Source: 3-1-20CM-4-69-9 sp963833655 (GTDB lineage: Bacteria; Actinomycetota; Thermoleophilia; Gaiellales; Gaiellaceae). From it: a stretch of DNA of 64,000 bases. Below the pieces are notes generated by a model, which had not been told where the DNA came from, did not search any database, and worked only from the letters and a program-made list of their open reading frames with translations. Below, one piece after another: positions 50,407-58,111 of this stretch. The position numbers and the translations under genes were made by a program. Location: assembly GCA_963833655.1 (NCBI GenBank), contig CAWHYL010000004.1, forward strand, positions 806,001-870,000, written 5' to 3'. The stretch's first letter is position 1. Each line of letters begins with the position of its first letter.

Positions 50407-51005
50407 CTACGAGACAGCGACGAGCTCCGCGATCAATGCAGCGGCCGTTTCCTGCATGTCTGGCAGCGAGTCGGTGTAGACGTCGAGCGTGAACGCGACG
50501 GACGCATGGTCGAGACGTTCTGAGACGACCTTGGGATGCACGCCGGCGCGGAGCGCGATCGTCGCGTGGGTGTGCCGTAGACCGTGGAGTGATAGCGCCG
50601 GGAGCTTGGCGGCTTTGACGTGCCGCTCGAACGCCTCGGAGAACGCCTGCGGGTGGATCGGTGAGCCGTCCTCACGCGTGAAGACAAGATCCAAGTCGTT
50701 GCCCGGCCATCGCCGCACGTTCCAGCAGCTGCCGTCCTTGGTCGTCACGCAAAGCGTCAACGCGCGTGGAGTCGATCGCGATGGCTCGTCTCCCCCGCTC
50801 CGTCTTCGGCTCCGAGAGCTTGATTTCGTAGTCGCTCGAGATCAGAGAACGGCGGACTGTGACCCGGCTGTTGTCGAAGTCGACGTCGCTCCATGCGAGC
50901 CCGAGGACCTCCCCGCGGCAATCTCTTCTTGTCCGACCCCGTGAGCGCAACAACATGGCGCCTGGGGTTGGTTAACGCGGGCACCAAGACAGCGACCACC
51001 TTCAT
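50407..51005 (-). pseudogene. Tyrosine recombinase/integrase, broken
   Basis: The C-terminal 117 residues are intact: LHGLRHTHATIALRAGVHPK, SERLDHASVAFTLDVYTDSL with the R, H and nucleophile Tyr of the catalytic set. Upstream, in another frame, CRGEVLGLAWSDVDFDNS then LSEPKTERGRRAIAID carries the first catalytic Arg region. Further indels separate a possible PALTNPR stretch. The N-terminal DNA-binding domains are absent. Two or more frameshifts make it inactive. Its 3' end faces att core 2, only 84 bp away, as expected for the integrase of an element inserted at a tRNA 3' end. Confidence 0.85.
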
Positions 51006-51182
51006 CTACGCGATCTGCATTCGATAGTCCTCACCGCGCCGGGGCGGATGGATCCGTTATGGGTCAACGGCGTCGCGTCGGCGCGGATCACGTCGACCGG
51101 AAACACGCACACCACACCCGCGGGCCGGCCGGCGACGCAGCCGTGCAGACGGCGGACATGCGTGATCTAGGATCGAAGCGGC

Positions 51183-51569
51183 GTGATCACGGCCGTCCAT
51201 CTTCTTATCTACTCGGACGATCCCGAAGCCACGCGATCGTTCCTTCGTGACGTCCTCGGTTGGGGCTTCGTCGAGGAGCCGGACAGCAAAGGATGGCTCA
51301 TCTTCAAGAGCGGCCCCAGTGAGATTGGCGTACACCCGACGCATCAGATCTACCAAGGGCAGACGTACGACAGCCCCCGACATCACCAGATCTTCCTGAT
51401 GTGCGACGACCTCGCACGAACGATGGCCGAGCTTCAGAGCAAAGGTGCGGAGTTCGCGGGATCCGTCGAAGAGCAGACCTATGGGAACACCGTAGGACTG
51501 AAGGTTCCCGGCGCGGACGACATCATCGTCTACGAGCCGCGGCACCCGACGGCGTACGACCTCAGCTGA
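51183..51569 (+). CDS. VOC/glyoxalase superfamily protein
   Basis: 128 residues from GTG 51183. HLLIYSDDPEATRSFLRDVLGW then GWLIFKSGPSEIGVHPTH form the first beta-alpha-beta module. The second is HHQIFLMCDDLARTMAELQS and ends VPGADDIIVYEP with the C-terminal Glu common to metal-dependent members. Substrate unknown; fosfomycin/bleomycin-resistance-like and lyase members exist. Intact cargo of the second island. Confidence 0.85.
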   Translation: MITAVHLLIYSDDPEATRSFLRDVLGWGFVEEPDSKGWLIFKSGPSEIGVHPTHQIYQGQTYDSPRHHQIFLMCDDLARTMAELQSKGAEFAGSVEEQTYGNTVGLKVPGADDIIVYEPRHPTAYDLS

Positions 51570-52168
51570 ATGACCGCGCCGGGGATACCCCGGGGGCGGG
51601 TCAATCACGCACTCCGAAGCAACGCGGACACTCGCTGTGAAAAAAACGTCGTGAACCGCACGGTTGAGCCAACACCAGCCGGGGGCGGTCGCCGACGGAA
51701 ACACGATCGAGTGGACACCCCGCAAGCCAGGTTTCTCGCGGTATGTACGGGTCTGGGAGATTCATCCGCGCTTCTGCCGGGGGTAGGTCGATGACGTGAT
51801 CTCGAACACGAACGGCCACCCCCGCCTTGTCCATTTCCCCCAGAACTCGTTTTGGTCGCAACCCCTTGTTTTGGAGGGTTGTTGCGTTAGGGAAGGGGAA
51901 TGGCGCGTTTGGGGAATAAGTCGCGGACACCCCCGCCGCGAACAAAAGGAGGAGACCGCCGAGTCCCCCTGTGAGCGGTCTCCTCTGTCAGGGGCGAGAC
52001 CCCTCCCCATCCGCTGAAGAGCATTCCTCAAACCGCACCCAGGCGCATCAGCGGGCGCTCGGAAGCGAATTGCCAAGACCTACGGATGTCCTTTTGCTAG
52101 GGCCGGGCGGACACCCCGCTAACGCCCAAACCAGGAATTTCGCCGTGGAGCAGGTTGCGATCGATCAG
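51570..52168. other. Gene-poor stretch with one hairpin
   Basis: 599 bp with no convincing gene. The only clear structure is a 10-bp stem at 51950-51959/51975-51984 (AGGAGACCGC with GCGGTCTCCT, 15-base loop), terminator-like but lacking a T-run. Composition is less GC-rich than the core genome. Confidence 0.5.
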
Positions 52169-52528
52169 CTAGCGCGGGATTCGCTTCATCTCGCGCTCGA
52201 TGTCGGACTCTGCGATTGGCCGGTACAGGCTTGTGGGCCAGCGAACGAAAGCCCTCCAACCTTCGACCGCGAGGAAGAAGCCCCAAGCGATCGAGACGTA
52301 TGCCGGCCATGGCAGGCCGCCATCAATCGAGCGATCGGTCAGTGCCCAGATCAGCCAGAGGACGCCGTTGACCGCGATGTAGCCGCCCAGATTCCCGATG
52401 AACCTTCGCTTCCGCTTCAAACTGGCAATTGCCTCTTTTCGCTGTTCCGCGTCCGGCGCCGCCGTAAGAGTCGTCGCCTCGGCTGGCTCCTGCGTCAGCT
52501 TCCCGTTCGGTGTCAACGTGGCGCTCAT
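52169..52528 (-). CDS. 2TM domain membrane protein
   Basis: 119 residues from ATG 52526-52528, which GGAGGTGAGG precedes. KRRFIGNLGGYIAVNGVLWL begins the first helix, WPAYVSIAWGFFLAVEGWRA the second, then a short amphipathic tail ESDIEREMKRI. This is the 2TM (PF13239-like) pattern K-x-F-x-x-H/N-x-x-x-Y. Such domains occur alone or on histidine kinases; function unknown. Confidence 0.75.
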   Translation of the reverse strand: MSATLTPNGKLTQEPAEATTLTAAPDAEQRKEAIASLKRKRRFIGNLGGYIAVNGVLWLIWALTDRSIDGGLPWPAYVSIAWGFFLAVEGWRAFVRWPTSLYRPIAESDIEREMKRIPR

Positions 52529-52694
52529 CCACCTCACCTCCAAGACGGTTTCTGCTGGCTGACATAGCCTCGGTTGAATCGGGCGGCTTGGCATCGGTGG
52601 GCGCGCTGATGGGCGCTGCCACCATCTACGGACGGCGCTGGGTGGACGCGTTCCGGCCGACCCGCTACGGCGCGGCGCAAAAGAGAGCCGGGCG

Positions 52695-52835
52695 CTAGTG
52701 CTGGCCCCTCGGGTCGCTCGGCGGCCGATTTGCCATTTTCACGGCAACGTAGACAACGGTTCCCCACAGCACGATCCAGAAGACCATCATGAACGTCATC
52801 CAGAACCCGCCCCAACCGGACATCCAGTGATACAT
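52695..52835 (-). CDS. Small Trp/Met-rich membrane protein
   Basis: 46 residues from ATG 52833-52835 with AAAGGAGG 6 nt upstream: MYHWMSGWGGFWMTFMMVFW then IVLWGTVVYVAVKMANRPPS. One hydrophobic helix. It resembles the N-terminal half of SHOCT-type small membrane proteins without the SHOCT tail. It lies between the 2TM gene and a divergent zinc-knuckle gene. Confidence 0.6.
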   Translation of the reverse strand: MYHWMSGWGGFWMTFMMVFWIVLWGTVVYVAVKMANRPPSDPRGQH

Positions 52836-52990
52836 GGCGTCCTCCTTTGCACGCGAGCAGAGAATGCCTCCGATCGCCGAGGACCGCATCGGCGTGTCCC
52901 GGTAAACCGGCTTGGGACAATTACGGAGAGGCCGATTGGCCCTTCTAGGCCAGTAGTCGGCATCTCATCTGGTCGCTAGAGTCGCCCGCC

Positions 52991-53182
52991 GTGGATGCCG
53001 AGACCCTTCTGAACGTCGCGATCATCCGTGGCGGCGAGGAGTGCGGCCGGCGCTGGCTGCCTGGAGATCCGGAGCGATGGCGAGCCGAGTGCATCGACGA
53101 CGGCCCCGACGACGGCCCCGGAGATGTGTTGCGGTTTTGGTGTCCGGGATGCTGGGAGCGGGAGTTCGAGGCGTACTTCTAG
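52991..53182 (+). CDS. Small Cys-rich protein, possible zinc site
   Basis: 63 residues from GTG 52991. Four Cys (EECGRRW, AECIDD, FWCPGCWEREF) are spaced for one zinc ion. Acidic linker DDGPDDGPGD. GC-rich third positions support coding. Function unknown. No RBS is evident, so the start is uncertain. Confidence 0.5.
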   Translation: MDAETLLNVAIIRGGEECGRRWLPGDPERWRAECIDDGPDDGPGDVLRFWCPGCWEREFEAYF

Positions 53183-53427
53183 CACCGGAAGCTGGGTGAG
53201 CGCATAGGCGCCCATGTGCGGCGATTGTCCTCCGATTCGTTCGGGCAGACAAGTGGCCGCCTTGGACACGGCGTGGTAACCGATTGAGCTTTCGACAATC
53301 TCGAGCTGCTCTGCCGACGCTGCCATCACGCGGCACATCGGTAGAAGTTGGCACCCCTGAGCGTTATTTCCGCCGATGCGAGGCGGTGATAGGCGTGATA
53401 CCCCATCAGCGAAAGGGGTGAACCACT

Positions 53428-53898
53428 ATGAGTGGAGCGCCGCCGAAAGCGGAAGGCGCAACGAGGGGCATCCGAGTTGTTGCGGCACTTCTGATTGTCG
53501 CGCTGGTCGCGGGGCCGGCGGGGACGCATATCTACTGGCTGCTCGGCGGCACCTGGGGGCTCGGGGGTCAAGACTCGTCGACGGGGATCCGCCTCGTGGC
53601 CGCCATGGTTGTCCTGCTGATCGTCGCCGTGGTGTTGGTTGTCCTGGCGCGGGTCGGATGGTGGCAGCAGACGCTCGCGTCCGACCGCATGATTCGGTTT
53701 CTCGCCTGGGGGCTGGCGGCGTTCTTCCTCAGCCATGGACTGGTGAGCTTCGCCGAGGGCTGGGCCGGGATCGCGTCCGAATGGTGGCTGTACGGCCCGG
53801 GCGGGCTCGTGATCGGACTGCTCATGCTCGTCGTGGCGGGCTCGCGCGGATCCTGGCCGCACTTGCACCGGCCGCACCGGATGCTGCCGTCGCACTGA
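53428..53898 (+). CDS. DUF3995-like membrane protein
   Basis: 156 residues, four transmembrane helices (VVAALLIVALVAGPAGTHIY, LVAAMVVLLIVAVVLVVLAR, FLAWGLAAFFLSHGL, GGLVIGLLMLVVAG). The motif THIYWLLGGTWGL after helix 1 is the DUF3995 hallmark (H-x-x-W-x-x-G). AAAGGGG precedes the ATG. Role unknown. Confidence 0.75.
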   Translation: MSGAPPKAEGATRGIRVVAALLIVALVAGPAGTHIYWLLGGTWGLGGQDSSTGIRLVAAMVVLLIVAVVLVVLARVGWWQQTLASDRMIRFLAWGLAAFFLSHGLVSFAEGWAGIASEWWLYGPGGLVIGLLMLVVAGSRGSWPHLHRPHRMLPSH

Positions 53899-53949
53899 AA
53901 ACGGCGCGGCGGCGCGATTCCGCCGCCGCTCAAGAGGGAGGTGGAAACA

Positions 53950-54333
53950 GTGGATTTGGTTGATCTCGGCGACGAGACGTATGTCAGCGTGACGACGTTC
54001 AAACGTGACGGGACTCCGGTCTCGACACCAGTCTGGGTCGCTCGTGACGATGGCCGGCTGCTCATCCACAGTGCCGCCAACAGCTGGAAGGTCAAGCGGA
54101 TCCGTCGCGATAAGCACGTGCGGATCGCCGGCTGCGGCTTTAGCGGCAAAGTCCACGGCGACACGTTCGACGGGGAGGCAACACTCCTTGCGGACACGGC
54201 GACCGTCCAGGCGCTCGAGGCACGTAAGTACGGCCTGGTCTATCGACTCATTACGGGGCTGACGGCGCTCAATCGATGGCTGCGCAGGAAGCCTGACGTG
54301 GAATCGATCACGATCGCGATCACTCCGGTCTAG
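53950..54333 (+). CDS. PPOX/F420-type flavin-binding split-barrel oxidoreductase
   Basis: 127 residues. TYVSVTTFKRDGTPVSTPVW then GRLLIHSAANSWKVKRIRRD and VRIAGCGFSGKVHG are the strands of the pyridoxamine-oxidase-like split barrel; the pattern fits the PPOX-class F420-dependent group of actinobacteria. Start GTG 53950 chosen because GGGAGG lies 9 nt upstream; GTG 53941 is in the same frame. It follows the DUF3995-like gene, separated by a GC-rich hairpin. Confidence 0.8.
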   Translation: MDLVDLGDETYVSVTTFKRDGTPVSTPVWVARDDGRLLIHSAANSWKVKRIRRDKHVRIAGCGFSGKVHGDTFDGEATLLADTATVQALEARKYGLVYRLITGLTALNRWLRRKPDVESITIAITPV

Positions 54334-55084
54334 ACGCAGCTTGAGCTCGATGTCGCTTTCGGCTCGGCTCAGCGAACGATGCTCGCGGTCACCGCGGGCG
54401 GCCAGCTCAGCGCGAAGAGGACCTCCGCGACGTCAGCGATCGCGTCGCTGGCCCGCTGGGCATCGAGCCCGACGTGCCTGCCGGTTGGGTTCAGTTCGGC
54501 GTCGACGAGAACGACCAACCGGTGTACGGCTTCATCGGGCCGCAGAATCCGCGCTGGCAGTTCGACTCGGCGGGGTGTCCGCGTCGTTTAGGCCAAAAAA
54601 CAGCCCGCGCCTTTGTTTGCGCTGAGGTGGTTCTTTAGCAGCCGAGCAACCGACAGCAGCGCGAGGCGAATCGGCCGAACCCCTGGGAGCCGGGACGCGG
54701 GGCCTGCGGCCAGGCCCGCGAGAGCCCGGCCCCTCGTTTACGCTAGCGCGCATTCGACACGTTCAAAAGCACGTTTTTGGCGCACGTTGCGTGCTTTCCC
54801 GCGCACGTTTTTGACGCACGTTGCGTCCCTTTTGGATCTCTTGCGCCTATCGGATCATTGCGCTTGGGGCGTCAAGAGAGGAGAACTCTCGGTACGGAGC
54901 GGCTCACGGCTCCTGGCGAGGGAGAGATCCCCATAAAGCGGCTTAGCCGAGGGGCTGTGAGTCGTTCTCTGGAGCGCGACGGTGCGGGACTTCGATCGGG
55001 ATCCGTTCTGCAGCGCGCGGTGTCGCCGGGAGTGGTATCGGCTTCACGAGTCGCCCGTCCGCCGTCTGAGCTAGACGAACTGCT
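54334..55084. other. Non-coding stretch with a coding remnant and direct repeats
   Basis: 751 bp. A plus-strand frame at about 54413-54640 encodes EEDLRDVSDRVAGPLGIEPD then PAGWVQFGVDENDQPVYGFI and NPRWQFDSAGC: it looks like real protein but has no start, so it is probably a fragment. Two 24-bp direct repeats follow at 54769-54826. Confidence 0.5.
54769..54826. repeat. Two 24-bp direct repeats (iteron-like)
   Basis: 54769-54792 and 54803-54826 differ at one base. Each carries ACGTTTTTG and CGCACGTTGCGT, the latter nearly palindromic. Start-to-start spacing is 34 bp, about three helical turns. The T-runs are unusual for this GC-rich genome. Possible protein-binding sites such as plasmid-type iterons. 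Confidence 0.6.
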
Positions 55085-55384
55085 TCACGCGCGGCTTGTT
55101 GAGCGCGCTTTCGCGATCCATCTCCCAGCGCTGGCGACACTCGTGCCCCAGCCGCTCCAATGCAAGTCTTTGATGACCCACGAGCCGTCCTCAAACAGAT
55201 AGATCGTCGCCGGGCGGGAAACGAGCGGGTTCTTGATGGACGGGAAGTTCACCGGCTGGTTGATGTCCAGGTAGAAGAAGATCTGGCCGACCTGTCGACC
55301 GGCCTGACCCGCGCCAGCCTCAGCCGTCGTCACGACCAACCCCAGCACAAGCGACGCGACGACCGCCAACGCGATCCGCTTCAC
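55085..55384 (-). CDS. Small secreted protein
   Basis: 99 residues from GTG 55382-55384: signal peptide KRIALAVVASLVLGLVVTTA with AEA cleavage site. The mature part has GQIFFYLDINQPVNFPSIKN and PATIYLFEDGSWVIKDLHWS then GWGTSVASA, an aromatic-rich beta pattern with a conserved look (LFEDG-W, WSGWG). No family name can be given. An adjacent GTG one codon earlier is equally possible. Confidence 0.6.
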   Translation of the reverse strand: MKRIALAVVASLVLGLVVTTAEAGAGQAGRQVGQIFFYLDINQPVNFPSIKNPLVSRPATIYLFEDGSWVIKDLHWSGWGTSVASAGRWIAKARSTSRA

Positions 55385-55719
55385 CACTTGAGCACCGCAG
55401 TAGACCTCCGAACGCAGCCTGCCTTCGTAAGTCCTCAAGACAACCAGAGCAGGTCAATCGATCTGAGTCAAAGCCGGTTCACTTGCGCCGCGCCGGACGA
55501 GAGCGCCGTTGCCGTCTAGAAATCCGCCGACGCGGCCGGTTGATCGCTGACTCGCGCTCGAGTTCGTACCGCCAGTAGTCGCGGTTCTTGATCAGCCGAC
55601 CGTGAACATCACCTGACCGGGGGTCGCGGGTACGACTGCCTCTGACCAATAGTTCCAATCAAGACTCAGGGAGTCTCAGGCCAGCCGCCTCGCCGCGAAA
55701 AGGCAGGTGAGTTAACGAA

Positions 55720-55896
55720 ATGACCTTTACTGATCTCGTCGCTTACTTCCGCGCACGGTTTGGCGTGGAGGATGGTCAGACGATGGCCGAGTATGGCGTC
55801 GTCCTGGCCGTGATCACGGCCCTGGTCGTGGCGGCGCTGCTCGCGCTCTCGGGCGCTATCGCAAACGCGCTGAACACGGTTCGCGGCTTCCTCTAG
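55720..55896 (+). CDS. Flp/Fap-type pilin (type IVb)
   Basis: 58 residues. A short leader MTFTDLVAYFRARFGVEDG is followed by QTMAEYGVVLAVITALVVAA. G|Q with Glu at mature position 5 is the class III signal-peptide cleavage site of Flp pilins, and the hydrophobic helix continues through LLALSGAIANAL. It would be processed by a TadV/prepilin peptidase and polymerised by a Tad machinery. No tad/cpa genes lie nearby. A 13-bp-stem terminator follows. Confidence 0.88.
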   Translation: MTFTDLVAYFRARFGVEDGQTMAEYGVVLAVITALVVAALLALSGAIANALNTVRGFL

Positions 55897-55920
55897 ACCG
55901 CAACGCGTCGGTTGCTTGAT

Positions 55921-55953
55921 CGGCCGGCGGGACCTCGGAAGTCCCGTCGGCCG
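55921..55953 (+). terminator. Terminator of the Flp pilin gene
   Basis: 13-bp stem with one G-T pair (55921-55933 with 55941-55953), loop CTCGGAA, followed by TATAT. Starts 25 nt after the pilin stop. Confidence 0.85.
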
Positions 55954-56603
55954 TATATCTGCCACCTTCGGAGCTAACGACGGAGCGTCATTCGCCGGGA
56001 CCTTGGAGACCGTTCCGATAAGACCGGACGAGACCGCCCTTGCTTTCTCTGCGCCCGGGGTTAGCCGGCCCTCAAGACTCGCGACGTTGCCGCCCGGGAC
56101 CTTGCGGAAACTCGTCAGTCCGTACGGGCTGTTCGCCGCGCCACAGATCTCCCGAAAGCCATTGGTTGACGTGATCGTCTCGCAGGCATGGCGGGCCGCC
56201 GCCGATGCGCTTCCGCTCCTACGGGACTTACCGAACTCGGCCAAATACCGCCGCACCTAGCGCTTGGCCTGACCGCGAACTTCGACCTCCCACAGCAGCC
56301 TGGGCTGTACCGTGTCGCCCGACAGGGGACGACCCATTGCAGAGATGGACGACGGTGCTTCCCCCACGACCCGACGAGCTCGACGGGATCTACCGCGAAC
56401 TGGCTCGCAGCGCAGGGGCGGAAGTCTTCGAGCCGTTGTCGCCTTGAATGATGCGCGAAGCGCGGAAGATTGCCGCGCCGTCAGCAAACGCATTGCTAAC
56501 GAACGGCGGGAATCTCGCAGGACGCAGTGGACTAACCGCACCCCGGTTTGGCTCAGCCGTTGAACCGCGTGGACACGTCGTTGCTGATTGGACGGTGGGG
56601 GTG
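55954..56603. other. Gene-poor stretch at the right end of island 2
   Basis: 650 bp without a firm gene. A plus-strand frame ending at 56447 has an orderly tail PPRPDELDGIYRELARSAGA followed by EVFEPLSP, perhaps a fragment. No repeats or RNA seen. Confidence 0.45.
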
Positions 56604-56647
56604 TGACTCTGCATCAGGTAGTCGGGGTTCGAGTCCCTGCCCCGCAG
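56604..56647 (+). other. att core 3 (tRNA-Gln 3' fragment)
   Basis: Forty-four bases matching tRNA-Gln 44604-44647 with one substitution (C for G at 56612, in the anticodon loop). The 5' half of the tRNA is absent. It would be the right boundary (attR) of the second island and perhaps the oldest chromosomal tRNA end. Confidence 0.8.
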
Positions 56648-56650
56648 CTT

Positions 56651-56683
56651 CACGAAAGGCCTCGCGCTCGCGGGGCTTTCGTG
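56651..56683 (+). terminator. Hairpin following att core 3
   Basis: Outer stem CACGAAAG/CTTTCGTG (56651-56658 with 56676-56683) plus inner GC pairs. Same position after the tRNA end as the other two terminators, with a third sequence. Confidence 0.75.
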
Positions 56684-56764
56684 TTCCGGCAACCCAAGGC
56701 TTGAGTCGGCCGACGGACGCAACTGCCCACGTTTAGTGCCGCACGTCCCGGACATCACGCCGAC

Positions 56765-56902
56765 GTGTTTGCTCTCCTTCTCTGGTTGACGCTCGGCCCG
56801 CGCGCTGCCGCGGCCGAGGTGTTCGTCGAGCTGACACTCGGGCTGGTGCTCTACGCGACCACGCACGCCGGCGCGAAGCCGATGTGGCGCTTCACCCGGT
56901 AA
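56765..56902 (+). CDS. Small membrane protein or fragment
   Basis: 45 residues from GTG 56765: MFALLLWLTLGPRAAAAEVF then VELTLGLVLYATTHAGAKPM and WRFTR. Two short hydrophobic stretches and a basic end. It could be the C-terminal piece of a larger membrane protein cut off near the island edge. No RBS. Confidence 0.3.
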   Translation: MFALLLWLTLGPRAAAAEVFVELTLGLVLYATTHAGAKPMWRFTR

Positions 56903-56928
56903 GTACTCACCCGAGACGTCGCCCCGTG

Positions 56929-57505
56929 CATCCACCGCGCGTGGAGGATGCGCACACGAACTGGTATCTCGTCGAGAACGACGGGGCGGTCGGGATCGTC
57001 GACGCCAGCGTCCCGCATACGCCCTGGACGCTGCTGCCGGACGCACTGAGGCAGCTTGGACGGACCGCGTCGGACCTCCGCGCGCTCTTCCTCACTCATG
57101 AAGCCACGCGCGCTCTCGATCGTCACGGGTCTTCTTAGACGCCGCGCGTTCTGGCCGACGCCGATCGCACAGGTCAAGACGTACGTGGACGGTACGCTCG
57201 ACGTGCCCGGTCGACCACAGGGCGTGTTCACGCCCGGACACACGTTCGGCCACTGCTCCCTCTACTACCCGGAGCGCGACACGCTCATCGCCGGAGACGC
57301 TGTCGTCACGCTGAATCCCTACACCGGCGACCACGGGCCGCAACACGTTGCTCGGGCCGCGACGGCGGACACGGCGCAGGCGCTGAGGTCGTTGGACGCC
57401 GTCGCCGGCACCGGCGCCCCTACCGTGCTGACCGGCCACGGAGAAACGTGGCGCCACGGCGCGGCCGCGATGGCCGACGAGGCGCGCCGCGCGGTCGTCT
57501 CCTAG
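56929..57505 (+). pseudogene. MBL-fold hydrolase, frameshifted and lacking HxHxDH
   Basis: The first frame (to about 57110) gives VEDAHTNWYLVENDGAVGIV then DASVPHTPWTLLPDAL and LRALFLTHE, which stops just before the metal motif should appear. From about 57130 another frame continues with TPIAQVKTYVDGTLDVPGRP, VFTPGHTFGHCSLYYPERD, LIAGDAVVTLNPYTGDHGP and VLTGHGETW. The segment with HxHxDH is deleted and the frames differ, so it is inactive. It lies just outside att core 3. Confidence 0.75.
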
Positions 57506-57789
57506 GAGGAGCTCATCCTCATTGCGACGTTGTACTTGCTGACCGACGTCCGCTGTCCGGGCGTATCGCCTGCGGGCATCGCGCTGAGGATCTCGTCGCC
57601 CTTGTTGTAGTCATCCTCGTTGTCGAACACGACGACGACGAGCGACTTCTCGGCGTCGGGATCGTGGAGGACGATCAGCTCCGAATCCGGAAACCCCTCC
57701 GGCGGCTGACCGCTCTCCATCTGCTGCTTCATCTCCTGCATCCGGTCACTGCTGACCCCGTCGAATGTCACCACGCGTGCAAGCGCCAT
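57502..57789 (-). CDS. Small alpha/beta protein (dimeric ferredoxin-like fold possible)
   Basis: 95 residues from ATG 57787-57789: MALARVVTFDGVSSDRMQEM then GFPDSELIVLHDPDAEKSLV and VVVFDNEDDYNKGDEILSAM. The order strand-helix-strand-strand-helix and the VVVFDNEDDYN segment resemble antibiotic-biosynthesis-monooxygenase-like proteins. No catalytic residues identified. It ends 4 nt into the MBL pseudogene's 3' end. Confidence 0.6.
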   Translation of the reverse strand: MALARVVTFDGVSSDRMQEMKQQMESGQPPEGFPDSELIVLHDPDAEKSLVVVVFDNEDDYNKGDEILSAMPAGDTPGQRTSVSKYNVAMRMSSS

Positions 57790-57820
57790 GCGGCCCTCCC
57801 GATTCGCTGTCACGCGGAGC

Positions 57821-58042
57821 CTACGCCTCTTCGGGCCACTTCACCTCGTCGTCCGGATACATCGCGCTCCAGACGCGGACGTACGCCTGCAGCTCGATCA
57901 GCGCGTCGCGGCGACTCTGCGAGGGCGCCGGCAGTTGCACATCGAGCACCTGGTCGCTCGCGAACGCGACGCCGCAGCCGCAGCGCTCGAGGTAGTCGGC
58001 GAGCGAGTGCGCCGCCTCGGGAGTGTTGAGCTCGATCTTCAT
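57821..58042 (-). CDS. Small conserved-looking hypothetical protein
   Basis: 73 residues: MKIELNTPEAAHSLADYLER then CGCGVAFASDQVLDVQLP, and a C-terminal helix RRDALIELQAYVRVWSAM. Beta-alpha-beta-alpha pattern with a CGC motif. Coding bias is normal. Same strand as the subtilase upstream, 69 nt away. Function not recognised. Confidence 0.55.
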   Translation of the reverse strand: MKIELNTPEAAHSLADYLERCGCGVAFASDQVLDVQLPAPSQSRRDALIELQAYVRVWSAMYPDDEVKWPEEA

Positions 58043-58111
58043 CTGTCCGGAGATTCGTTGGAGCGAGCCAGGGAGCTCCGAAGAGCCGCCCGACTGCAGT
58101 TCTCGGTCGAC

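Noticed and set aside
52976..53338. Minus-strand 120-codon frame opposite the small Cys4 gene
   Set aside because: Its first 50 residues have some coding look, but the remainder is antisense to a better supported plus-strand gene and no motif is found.
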